From Alphaproteobacteria bacterium (GTDB lineage Bacteria > Pseudomonadota > Alphaproteobacteria > Rickettsiales > UBA1997), in assembly GCA_030835745.1 (NCBI GenBank), contig JAUROA010000049.1, positions 1-34,700 on the forward strand: a stretch of 34,700 bases of DNA. Reading direction: 5' to 3'. The translations under genes were made by a program, and so were the position numbers. Within the stretch, counting starts at the first letter, position 1, and each line of letters begins with the position of its first letter. The notes below the pieces were generated by a model. The model did not search any database. It was not told where the DNA came from and was given only the letters and a program-made list of their open reading frames with translations. Positions 26,866 to 34,676 of the stretch are shown in pieces.

Positions 26866-28663
26866 TAAAGCAAAAAAAATACTTAAAGAAATTTTTGGCT
26901 ATGATAATTTTCGTGGTCAGCAAGAAGATATAATCAACAATATATTAGCTAAAAATAATAGCTTTGTTTTAATGCCAACTGGAGCTGGCAAATCTTTGTG
27001 CTATCAGATTCCTGCCTTGCTATTTGAAGGATTGAGTATAGTAATTTCGCCACTAATTGCTCTAATGCAAGATCAGGTTAGCTCATTAAAAGAAAATGGT
27101 GTTAAGGTTGCAGCTATTAATTCATCAATCTCATATCATGAAATTAACAATATCAAAGAGCAAATAAAACATAATCAACTTAAATTATTATATATTGCTC
27201 CTGAAAGATTATTAATGGATGAATTTCTTGAATTTATAGCTAATATAAATATCTCGCTTTTTGCCATTGACGAGGCTCACTGCGTGTCGCAATGGGGTCA
27301 TGATTTTAGAACATCATATGTTGAATTATCAATTCTTGCTAGTAAATTTCCTCATATTCCAAGAATTGCCTTAACCGCAACTGCAGACCAGCCAACCAGA
27401 AAAGATATTATCAATAATCTAGAACTTCATAACGCAAAACATTTCATTTCAAGCTTTGACCGCCCCAATATTAAATATAGCATTAAAGAACAAGATAATC
27501 CTAAAAAGCAATTAACAGAATATATTAGCAATAATCATCCAAATCAAAGTGGGGTGGTATATTGCATATCGCGCAAAAAATGTGAAGAAATTACTGAATT
27601 TTTAACAAATCAAGGTTTTAATGCCCTTTTATATCATGCTGGCATGGATAGCAAAATGCGCAGCAAAAATCAAAAAATATTTCTAGAGCAAGAAAATGCT
27701 ATCATGGTAGCCACAATAGCTTTTGGTATGGGAATTGACAAGCCAGATGTAAGATTTGTTATTCATATGAATCTACCAAAAAATATAGAAAGCTATTACC
27801 AAGAAACTGGCCGTGCTGGAAGAGACCAGCAGCCAGCCAGCGCCATCATGTTTTATGGCTTAAAAGATATTGCCATGCAGCGCAATTTTATTGAAAACTC
27901 TAACAGCCCAGATAATCAAAAAAGAATTGAAATCCAAAAGTTAAATTACTTACTAGGATTATGCGAAGCAACATCATGTCGAAGAAAAATATTGCTAGAA
28001 TATTTTGACGATAAATGCCATAAATGCAATAATTGCGATAATTGCCATGAAAAGCCGCAAACTTTTGACGCAACAATTGCAGCTCAAAAAGCAATATCTT
28101 GCGTTTACCGCACCAAACAATTATTTGGTGTAGCTTATTTAATTGATATTTTACTTGGAGTAGATAATGATCGCATAAAAAATTTCAACCATCATAAATT
28201 AAGTGTTTACAATATTGGCAATGAATATAGCAAACAAGAATGGAATAGTATTTTTCGTCAATTAATAGCTAGAAATCTGCTAAAAGTCGATATGGTAGGT
28301 CATGGCGGCTTAAAAATAACCAAGCAAGGTAGTGAATTTTTATCCCAAAAGCAACAAATTGAACTAAGAAAATATCAGAAAAAACCCATAAGTCCTAAAA
28401 AAGAACTAAAAACAAAATCAACATTAACTAAAAAGGAGCTAAATGATAATGATCTTGCTTTATTTGATCAATTAAAAGCCAAAAGATTAGAATTAGCTAA
28501 AAGTCAGAATCTGCCTCCTTTTATTATCTTCCATGATAAAACATTGATCCAAATGACCCAAACAAAACCACAAACATTAGAACAAATGTCAAAAATTAGC
28601 GGTGTTGGTCAAAATAAAATATCAAAATATGGCCAGATATTTCTAGATATTATAAATGGATAA
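26855..28663 (+). CDS. recQ: ATP-dependent DNA helicase RecQ
   Basis: 602 aa superfamily 2 helicase that unwinds 3'-tailed DNA in recombination repair. Start is TTG at 26855: an in-frame stop at 26840 excludes anything upstream, and the first ATG falls in the Walker A motif. Seen: FRGQQEDII (motif 0), PTGAGKS (41-47), DEAHCVSQWGHDFR (139-152), TATAD, SGVVYCISRKKCEE, ATIAFGMGIDKPDVRFVIH and QETGRAGRD. A four-Cys zinc site follows at 375, 391, 394 and 397 (CRRKILLEYFDD, then CNNCDNC), then a winged helix and a C-terminal HRDC domain (about 530-602). It is the last gene of the sod-hisB-nagZ-aroC unit. Confidence 0.96.
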   Translation: MHNNKAKKILKEIFGYDNFRGQQEDIINNILAKNNSFVLMPTGAGKSLCYQIPALLFEGLSIVISPLIALMQDQVSSLKENGVKVAAINSSISYHEINNIKEQIKHNQLKLLYIAPERLLMDEFLEFIANINISLFAIDEAHCVSQWGHDFRTSYVELSILASKFPHIPRIALTATADQPTRKDIINNLELHNAKHFISSFDRPNIKYSIKEQDNPKKQLTEYISNNHPNQSGVVYCISRKKCEEITEFLTNQGFNALLYHAGMDSKMRSKNQKIFLEQENAIMVATIAFGMGIDKPDVRFVIHMNLPKNIESYYQETGRAGRDQQPASAIMFYGLKDIAMQRNFIENSNSPDNQKRIEIQKLNYLLGLCEATSCRRKILLEYFDDKCHKCNNCDNCHEKPQTFDATIAAQKAISCVYRTKQLFGVAYLIDILLGVDNDRIKNFNHHKLSVYNIGNEYSKQEWNSIFRQLIARNLLKVDMVGHGGLKITKQGSEFLSQKQQIELRKYQKKPISPKKELKTKSTLTKKELNDNDLALFDQLKAKRLELAKSQNLPPFIIFHDKTLIQMTQTKPQTLEQMSKISGVGQNKISKYGQIFLDIING

Positions 28664-28757
28664 TAATTCTACAAATTTCTAATTGTGTAAAGATGGCTTT
28701 TAATGTTATATCTCAGAATTGTGATTGATGCTTATTATATAATATAAGGTCAAGTTT

Positions 28758-28775
28758 TTATTATTATTATTATTA
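28758..28775 (+). repeat. Six TTA trinucleotide repeats upstream of a promoter
   Basis: TTA is repeated six times, ending 6 bases before the TTGACA box of the next gene. This is where an UP element or an activator would bind, so a change in copy number could alter promoter strength. Confidence 0.8.
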
Positions 28776-28781
28776 GTAAAT

Positions 28782-28810
28782 TTGACATAACTGTTATATT
28801 TTGGTATAAT
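28782..28810 (+). promoter_or_regulatory. Consensus promoter of the 256-aa orphan
   Basis: Perfect TTGACA (28782-28787), 17-base spacer ending TGG, perfect TATAAT (28805-28810), then atagctATATA. The leader to the ATG at 28839 is 28 bases. Confidence 0.8.
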
Positions 28811-28838
28811 ATAGCTATATAAAGAAATTTATAATATT

Positions 28839-29609
28839 ATGCCAAGATTAATAACAACAAAAGAATATGACAAATGGGAAGTGTTATATAATATTCTCAA
28901 TAAGAGGGAAAAAGAATATTCTAAATCAGAGTTAAGTAATGCCAGATTCTCATTTATAAATAGTGCAGGATTTGCAACAACAAGCCCCCTAAAATGCATA
29001 GATAAACTTATAAATTATTTTAAGATGAATGTTGAGAGTTATCTAGATTCTGAATATAAAGAAAGGGTTGAAAATTTACTAAAAGGAATATGTAAAAAAA
29101 TCACAGATCCATCACCATATAAACATATTAATTATTTATGCTACGAGCTAGAAATATTAGCAAATTCTAGAGTTAATGACCAAGAAAGAGTTTTTAAAAG
29201 AATCGAATCATGGACTGACAAAGTTAAGCTAGATAAAGATGAAAAAAGCCTGATTACGGCTATTTTCGAAGCCTCAAATCATCATAATTCACTTATCAAG
29301 CATCCAGATCTTTATTTAAAAGAATTATCGAGAATATCTGATTTAGATATACCTTATTATCCGATAAAAGAAAATAACAATTCCATTTCCGTGTTCAAAA
29401 GACTCTGTGTGCCTCAATTATTTTGCTTGCAATATTTATGTTCACAAGATTTTGTGCGAACAATGGATAATGAAAAAGCAAAAGTACAAAAAACTAGTCT
29501 TGATACCTCTGAATATCAATCAAAAAAGCCTAAAACCGCAATTGTTCCCACTGACACAGTAAAAAGTAAGATAGAATATTTCGAATCTTTAGGAAAAAAT
29601 CATTATTAA
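28839..29609 (+). CDS. Orphan protein, 256 aa
   Basis: Family not recognised. Soluble, no signal peptide, mostly helical by pattern. It has aromatic/Lys-rich helices (KWEVLYNILNKREKEYSKSEL, LDKDEKSLITAIFEASNHH), two Cys-containing stretches (LKGICKKI, LCVPQLFCLQYLCSQDF) and a polar tail with YQSKKPKTAIVPTD, where KKPK could act as a basic localisation signal in a host cell. Unlike the other orphans it ends GKNHY, with no Arg at the end. It has a perfect consensus promoter. Its TAA stop overlaps by 4 bases with that of the convergent chorismate mutase gene. Confidence 0.6.
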   Translation: MPRLITTKEYDKWEVLYNILNKREKEYSKSELSNARFSFINSAGFATTSPLKCIDKLINYFKMNVESYLDSEYKERVENLLKGICKKITDPSPYKHINYLCYELEILANSRVNDQERVFKRIESWTDKVKLDKDEKSLITAIFEASNHHNSLIKHPDLYLKELSRISDLDIPYYPIKENNNSISVFKRLCVPQLFCLQYLCSQDFVRTMDNEKAKVQKTSLDTSEYQSKKPKTAIVPTDTVKSKIEYFESLGKNHY

Positions 29610-30409
29610 AAATCTAGGGCACAATATCCGATAATATTTGTTGAAATTTTATCATTTATTTTTGCAAGGTCTTTATCGTCCAAATACCCCAATATTTCGA
29701 TTAATAGTGATTTATTTTGACTATTATGAGTTATTATTGTTAATTTATATCCTAAATCAGTAATTTTTCTCTTAATTTGACAAAGATCTATGTCATTATT
29801 ATATTTGGCACTTAATATTGTGGCATCATTTTGACTTGGTTCAACATTTTTAATTGCTAGGCAATATAATTTATGATCAGAGTTGCTTTGAAAAGGAATT
29901 TTAGCAAAAATTTTAATATTACTTTCCTCTAAATATTGCCACCAATCATTATTGTCTAAATTACACGATATAAGTGCAATATTTATGTTTTTATCTTTAA
30001 TTTCTTTGATCATTAATTGTGCATTATCATAGTTTTTGACAATGAATTCCTGGCTATAATATTCATTAATTATATATTTGTAATCAGTAATATTATTTGG
30101 GTTATATAGGCCAATTTTTACATCTTGTTCTCGCAAATTTGAAGCAGCTATTATTTTGCGCCATATTGAAATTATATGTGATTTAGGATAATAATCTTTG
30201 AGCCTATCAGATATGTCTTTGATCATGTCAGCTTCGCGATTAGATTTTATATATAGCGCATCATCTTGCGATTTTTTGAATAATGCAACCTGATCTACTA
30301 TTTGCATTCTATTTATTAGTAAATCTATTATTTGGCTGTCAATTTTGTCTATTTGGGTGCGTAGCTCTAGTAATTTTGGGTCAATAATGTTATTTTTTTT
30401 GATAGACAT
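29606..30409 (-). CDS. Chorismate mutase, alphaproteobacterial two-part type
   Basis: 267 aa. Residues about 11-97 are an AroQ chorismate mutase: LLELRTQIDKIDSQIIDLLINRMQIVDQVALFKKS, KSNREADMIKDISDRL and IISIWRKIIAASNLREQ. It makes prephenate for Phe and Tyr. The remaining 170 residues look like the degenerate, binding-protein-like C-terminal part found in many alphaproteobacterial chorismate mutases; I see no prephenate dehydratase TRF motif. In other alphaproteobacteria this gene sits with hisC and metX; here it is divergent from metX with a 67-base gap. Convergent overlap with the preceding orphan is 4 bases. Confidence 0.85.
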   Translation of the reverse strand: MSIKKNNIIDPKLLELRTQIDKIDSQIIDLLINRMQIVDQVALFKKSQDDALYIKSNREADMIKDISDRLKDYYPKSHIISIWRKIIAASNLREQDVKIGLYNPNNITDYKYIINEYYSQEFIVKNYDNAQLMIKEIKDKNINIALISCNLDNNDWWQYLEESNIKIFAKIPFQSNSDHKLYCLAIKNVEPSQNDATILSAKYNNDIDLCQIKRKITDLGYKLTIITHNSQNKSLLIEILGYLDDKDLAKINDKISTNIIGYCALDF

Positions 30410-30476
30410 TTTTTTTGAGATATATAATATAATTTTTTAATTAACAACTTTTTGATGTTATATTTTAAATATTATA

Positions 30477-31622
30477 ATGAAAGTTAAATCAAAATTTGGA
30501 CCAAATTATAAGGAATTTGAAGTTGGTAAAATTGCTATTTTAGCCAAAGATAAACCTCTTAAATTACAAAATGGCAGCCAAATTGATAATTTTGCCATGG
30601 CTTACCAAACATATGGCACCCTTAATAAAGATAAATCAAATGCTATTTTAATTTGCCATGCTTTAACAGGCGATCAATATGCGGCATCGCCTCATCCTAT
30701 TACTAAAAAAAAGGGATGGTGGCATTTTATGATTGGTAAAAACAAACCCATTGATACTAATAAATATTTTGTAATTTGCAGCAATGTAATTGGTGGTTGC
30801 ATGGGTTCGCTTGGACCAAAAGAAATCAACCCCAAAACAAATAAACCTTATAATCTTGATTTTCCTATTATCACTATTGATGATATGGTTAATGCACAAA
30901 ATCTTTTAATTCAGCATCTGAAAATAGACAAGCTACATGCTGTTATTGGTGGATCTCTTGGAGGTATGCAAGCTTTGTCATGGGCCATAAATTACCCACA
31001 TAAATGCAATTTAATTGTTCCAATAGCATGTTCTTATCGCCACAGCCCACAAAATATTGCCTTTCATGAAGTTGGGCGCCAAGCTATAATGGCAGATCCT
31101 AATTGGCAGGGTGGAAATTACCTAGAAAAAAAACAATATCCTCAAAAGGGTTTGGCAGTTGCTAGAATGAGTGCGCATATTACTTATCTTTCAGAATTAG
31201 CGCTTCACAATAAATTTGGCCGCAACCTTCAAGATAAAGATAATTTTTCCTTTACTTTTGACAAGGATTTTAAGGTTGAGAGCTATCTTCACCATCAAGG
31301 CTTTAGCTTTGTTGACCGCTTTGATGCTAATTCTTATTTATATATAACTAAAGCAGCAGATTATTTCGACCTAGAGAGCGATAATGACGGTAATTTAGCC
31401 AAAGCATTTATTGATATTTCGCAAAATTACGATTTAAAATTTGTTGTTATCTCATTTACTGATGACTGGCTATTCCCCCCTAAAGAAATGAAAAAATTAA
31501 CAAAATCATTGATAGCATGCGACATAAAAGTTAGCGCCATTAATATTGAAAGCCAGGCTGGTCATGATTCATTTTTAATAGAAAATCAGGCTTTAAAAGA
31601 AACTATTAGTAATATTTTATGA
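30477..31622 (+). CDS. metX: Homoserine O-acyltransferase (MetX family)
   Basis: 381 aa alpha/beta hydrolase enzyme that activates homoserine for methionine synthesis. The nucleophile elbow GGSLGGMQ gives Ser160; Asp330 (FTDDWLFPP) and His363 (AGHDSFL) complete the triad. Other blocks: AYQTYGTLN, CHALTGDQYAA, NVIGGCMGSLGPKEINP and ARMSAHITYLSE. Whether it uses acetyl- or succinyl-CoA is not clear from the motifs I can read; both types are known in MetX. MetZ in the window leans to succinyl. It overlaps metW by 4 bases (ATGA). Confidence 0.95.
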   Translation: MKVKSKFGPNYKEFEVGKIAILAKDKPLKLQNGSQIDNFAMAYQTYGTLNKDKSNAILICHALTGDQYAASPHPITKKKGWWHFMIGKNKPIDTNKYFVICSNVIGGCMGSLGPKEINPKTNKPYNLDFPIITIDDMVNAQNLLIQHLKIDKLHAVIGGSLGGMQALSWAINYPHKCNLIVPIACSYRHSPQNIAFHEVGRQAIMADPNWQGGNYLEKKQYPQKGLAVARMSAHITYLSELALHNKFGRNLQDKDNFSFTFDKDFKVESYLHHQGFSFVDRFDANSYLYITKAADYFDLESDNDGNLAKAFIDISQNYDLKFVVISFTDDWLFPPKEMKKLTKSLIACDIKVSAINIESQAGHDSFLIENQALKETISNIL

Positions 31623-32380
31623 ATATTTCGCAATTAAATAAGAATATTGGTCAAAATATTGTTACAAAGCAAATTAGATATGATCTTGAGATTATTTCTG
31701 GTATGATAGATCTTGGAAGTAAGGTTTTGGATATTGGTTGTGGCGATGGAGAATTATTATATTTTTTAAAAAATACTAAAAATATAGATGTCAGAGGTAT
31801 TGAGATTTCTCAAGAATTAGTTACAAAAGCTATTAAAAAATCAATTCCAGTTATTCAGGGAGATGGTGAAAAAGATCTAGAATTTTATCCAAATCATAAT
31901 TTCGATTATGCAATTTTGAGTCAAACTATTCAAGCAACTCAAAATCCAAAAAAAATGCTTGAAGAAATGTTAAGAATTGCAAGATTTGCCATAATATCTT
32001 TACCTAATTTTGCTAATTTTAAGAATCGTATTCAGCTTTTAACTTTGGGCAAAATGCCAGTTAATAAAAATTTGCCATTTTCTTGGTATAATACTCCAAA
32101 TATCCATTTCTGCTCGATAAAAGATTTTGAGAATTTATGTAAAGAATTAGATTTTCAAATTAATAAGAAAATATTCCTTACAACAAAAAGTAAATCACTT
32201 AAAATATTGAATTACGATATTGCACCAAATCTATTAGCTGATTTTGGAATATTTATGATTAGCAAAAATGAATTATGTCTTACGCCACAAGAGCAATATG
32301 TCACTAATAAAGCTATTAATAGTAGTATTTTTGGTATTAACAAACCAATTGCTAGTAATAATAAAAGATTAGATAGATAG
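31619..32380 (+). CDS. metW: Methionine biosynthesis protein MetW
   Basis: 253 aa methyltransferase-fold protein; most MetW proteins are about 200 aa. SAM motif I VLDIGCGDGELLYFL (37-50) and the block SLPNFANFKNRIQLLTLGKM, then FSWYNTPNIHFCSIKDFE, are typical. MetW partners MetX, and in several bacteria is needed for its activity. The core ends near FGIFMISKN (about 215-221); the last 33 or so residues are extra and polar. The start overlaps metX by 4 bases and the stop overlaps the GTG of rlpA by one. Confidence 0.9.
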   Translation: MNISQLNKNIGQNIVTKQIRYDLEIISGMIDLGSKVLDIGCGDGELLYFLKNTKNIDVRGIEISQELVTKAIKKSIPVIQGDGEKDLEFYPNHNFDYAILSQTIQATQNPKKMLEEMLRIARFAIISLPNFANFKNRIQLLTLGKMPVNKNLPFSWYNTPNIHFCSIKDFENLCKELDFQINKKIFLTTKSKSLKILNYDIAPNLLADFGIFMISKNELCLTPQEQYVTNKAINSSIFGINKPIASNNKRLDR

Positions 32381-33018
32381 TGTGTAAATTTATAATTTTA
32401 TTTTGGCTGATTATTATTTCATCATGTTCTAATGACAATAATAATAAATTTAATAGAATTAAAAGTAATTATAATAGTAGTCATTGGTCGCAAAATCAAA
32501 ATAGCATTATTGAAGATTTGCAAAATGATGAGCAATCTGATTATAATATCAATCCAAATCAAAAGATAGAATATATCGATACCTATTATGATCAGCCAAT
32601 AATTAATAATCACTATTTAGGGCATTATAAAATTGGTAAGCCATATAAAATTGACGGGATCAAATATTACCCTAAAGAATATCAAAAATTTAGCGAAGAA
32701 GGGGTGGCATCATGGTATGGTCCAAAATTTCATGGTAAAAAAACTGCTAATGGTGAAATATATAATATGAATGATATGACAGCAGCTCATAGAATATTGC
32801 CTATGCCTGTTATTGCTAAAGTTACTAATCTTGAGAATAATAAGTCTGTAATATTGCGTATTAATGATAGAGGGCCGTTTGCAAAAGATAGAATAATAGA
32901 CCTATCAAGAGCCGCGGCACAAGAATTAGGCTTCTTAAAACAAGGAACTGCTAAGGTAAAAGTTGAATTGCTGCAAGATGAAACAAAAAAATTACTAGAA
33001 GAATTAGGTCTTAAATAA
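32380..33018 (+). CDS. rlpA: RlpA-like septal ring lipoprotein
   Basis: 212 aa starting with GTG (TAGTG overlap with metW). A lipoprotein signal ends SSC (Cys16) in FWLIIISSCSNDN, so it is probably anchored to the outer membrane. A long Asn-rich linker (about 17-100) leads to a double-psi beta-barrel with GVASWYGPKFHGKKTANGE (109-127) and VILRINDRGPF (164-174). The latter hold the conserved residues of the lytic transglycosylase relatives. There is no C-terminal SPOR domain, so denuded-glycan binding is missing here. Denuded-glycan cleavage at division or outer-membrane anchoring are possible roles. Confidence 0.88.
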   Translation: MCKFIILFWLIIISSCSNDNNNKFNRIKSNYNSSHWSQNQNSIIEDLQNDEQSDYNINPNQKIEYIDTYYDQPIINNHYLGHYKIGKPYKIDGIKYYPKEYQKFSEEGVASWYGPKFHGKKTANGEIYNMNDMTAAHRILPMPVIAKVTNLENNKSVILRINDRGPFAKDRIIDLSRAAAQELGFLKQGTAKVKVELLQDETKKLLEELGLK

Positions 33019-33083
33019 ATGCTGGTTAAATAATTTCATTTACAATCTTGAAATAGCTTATGTTAAAATATTATTGTCTAAAT

Positions 33084-33112
33084 TTGACACATTAGTAAAA
33101 ATGTGCTATAAT
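33084..33112 (+). promoter_or_regulatory. Consensus promoter of the Ala/Ser-rich orphan
   Basis: Perfect TTGACA (33084-33089), 17-base spacer ending TGC, perfect TATAAT (33107-33112), then taaagATATAT. The 18 bases 33095-33112 match those upstream of the 551-aa orphan except for one base. Confidence 0.8.
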
Positions 33113-33174
33113 TAAAGATATATAATTTTTTAGAAATTTACTTTAAGTAATTAAATGTTTTTTTGGAGATAAAA

Positions 33175-34449
33175 ATGGCAAATAATTTATTTGATAATTT
33201 GGCTAAATTAGTTACTAAATTAGCTACAGATACTGCTGAATCAGCTACAAATGCTGTTCATGATGCTGCTAAAAATCTTGGTGATATAGAAGGGGCAAAT
33301 CCTCCATCTGACAAGAAACAAAAACGAACATCAAGAGCTGAACGTTGGGAAAGACGGAAAAGTGGCCAAAGTAATTCTAGTACAGATCATGGACATGGTA
33401 GTCGAAATAATACTCTTGAAGCGGTTTTAAGATCAGCGTCAAGTGATCAAGGGTCAACCTCTTCAAATGACACTCGCACTACCGGGGGGTCATATAGTGT
33501 TGGCAATGATAAAGATAGTAAAAGTGAAAAAAATACAAAATCTCCTGAAAAAAAATCTTTCATAAGCAAGGTTAAAAATGTAATGGCAAGAATATGTGGC
33601 GGTTCAAAAGATAATTTGGATCAAGATGATGATAAAGCTACTAAATATTCCAATAGGCCTTCTGATAACACTAAAAAACCAGAAGGGCGAAGTAATTCAG
33701 GGAATAAGAATGATCAAAATAAAAAATCATCAGACAATCAGAGCATTTTTAAAGAAATTAAAAACAGATTGCCTAAGTTACCTAAAAGCATCACTTTTAC
33801 TGGGTATAAAAAAAGAGAAGGCGAGCAATGGGAAGAGCAAGGAAGCTTTACGATAAATAGGGGTACTTTGGATGGAGCAGCACAGGGGGCTATGAACTGT
33901 ATAAGAGATGCTAGGAATAAGGCACGTGATGCTTCACAAGAAGCTATGGAATCAGCAAAGGGTGTTGCAGAAGATGTAGCTTCAGCGGCAACAGGATTTC
34001 ATAAGGGTTATGGACCTATAGGTGCCACGAAAGGTTTAGCAAAATATCTTGCTAATGCTAATTCAAACGGACCTTCTGTTCAAGGATATGTTGAAGAAGT
34101 TATAAAAACTGCCTCTGATTTTTCTAGTAGAGGTCCAAGTGAGATAAAAAATAATTTACGAAATGTAGCAGGATATGCTGGTTCGGCTGGCACTTCTGCT
34201 AGAGAATGGGCTGGCACTTCTGCTAGAGATTGTGCTCAAAAAATTAAAGGCGCTGCCTCTGTTGCTTCTAGTGGAGGTCGAAGATCAAGTGAGGTGAGAG
34301 CAGCTGCAAAAAATGCAGCAGAATATGCTGGTTCGGCAGCTAAAGGTGCTAGCGCTGCTGCTGCAGGAGCTTTTAGTAGTGCTGTTCAAGGGGCAAGAAG
34401 CATGAGAAGCATGGCACAATATTCACTAGGAGCAAAACTTGGTAGGTAA
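33175..34449 (+). CDS. Ala/Ser/Lys-rich orphan with amphipathic repeats
   Basis: 424 aa from ATG 33175. This start is chosen because GGAG at 33165-33168 sits 6 bases before it; an in-frame TTG at 33163 would overlap that site. Not recognised. The first 35 residues form an Ala-rich amphipathic helix (LFDNLAKLVTKLATDTAES). Residues about 45-195 are hydrophilic, basic and disordered (KKQKRTSRAERWERRKSG and many Ser/Asn/Asp). Residues about 230-424 are Ala/Gly-rich helical repeats (RDARNKARDASQEAMESAKG, AKNAAEYAGSAAKGAS) like LEA or apolipoprotein-type sequences, including an 8-residue repeat AGTSAREW/AGTSARDC. It ends AKLGR. Lipid- or membrane-binding, DNA-binding and secreted-effector roles are all possible. 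Confidence 0.65.
   Translation: MANNLFDNLAKLVTKLATDTAESATNAVHDAAKNLGDIEGANPPSDKKQKRTSRAERWERRKSGQSNSSTDHGHGSRNNTLEAVLRSASSDQGSTSSNDTRTTGGSYSVGNDKDSKSEKNTKSPEKKSFISKVKNVMARICGGSKDNLDQDDDKATKYSNRPSDNTKKPEGRSNSGNKNDQNKKSSDNQSIFKEIKNRLPKLPKSITFTGYKKREGEQWEEQGSFTINRGTLDGAAQGAMNCIRDARNKARDASQEAMESAKGVAEDVASAATGFHKGYGPIGATKGLAKYLANANSNGPSVQGYVEEVIKTASDFSSRGPSEIKNNLRNVAGYAGSAGTSAREWAGTSARDCAQKIKGAASVASSGGRRSSEVRAAAKNAAEYAGSAAKGASAAAAGAFSSAVQGARSMRSMAQYSLGAKLGR
34185..34229 (+). repeat. 24-bp-period internal repeat
   Basis: Two copies of a 21-base sequence beginning ggctggcacttctgctaga (34185-34205 and 34209-34229), 24 bases apart, encode AGTSAREW and AGTSARDC. Recent in-frame duplication is the simplest reading. 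Confidence 0.85.
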
Positions 34450-34450
34450 A

Positions 34451-34676
34451 GGTAATATGGGGTCAGACCCCTATTTTCCTAATAAGATAATATTCAGAGT
34501 TCAATTTTTCTAAAGCTTTTGATCAATTAATTGCAAAAAATTATCTCTGCCATATAGCGTTATGGTAATATGGGGTCAGACCCCTATTTTCCTAATAAGA
34601 TAATATTCAGAGTTCAATTTTTCTAAAGCTTTTGATCAATTAATTGCAAAAAATTATCTCTGCCATATAGCGTTAT
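34451..34676. repeat. Two perfect 113-bp tandem units carrying a palindrome
   Basis: 34451-34563 and 34564-34676 are identical and head to tail, beginning 2 bases after the orphan's stop. Each unit has the palindrome GGGGTCAGACCCC (34459-34471, 34572-34584) and, within the first 30 bases, the 24-base element whose reverse complement is at 73-96. Inside each unit are further inverted repeats: AGATAAT/ATTATCT (34485-34491 and 34540-34546) enclosing a near-palindromic stretch at 34517-34538 with TTGATCAA and CAATTAATTG. A structured repeat such as a MITE or REPIN is likely. More units could follow outside the window. Confidence 0.85.

Noticed and set aside
28664..28838. Small RNA or terminator after recQ
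   Set aside because: No stable GC-containing hairpin with a T-tract could be seen; only the TTA repeat and promoter stand out.
33163..33174. TTG start for the Ala/Ser-rich orphan
   Set aside because: It overlaps the GGAG ribosome site that is well spaced for ATG 33175.
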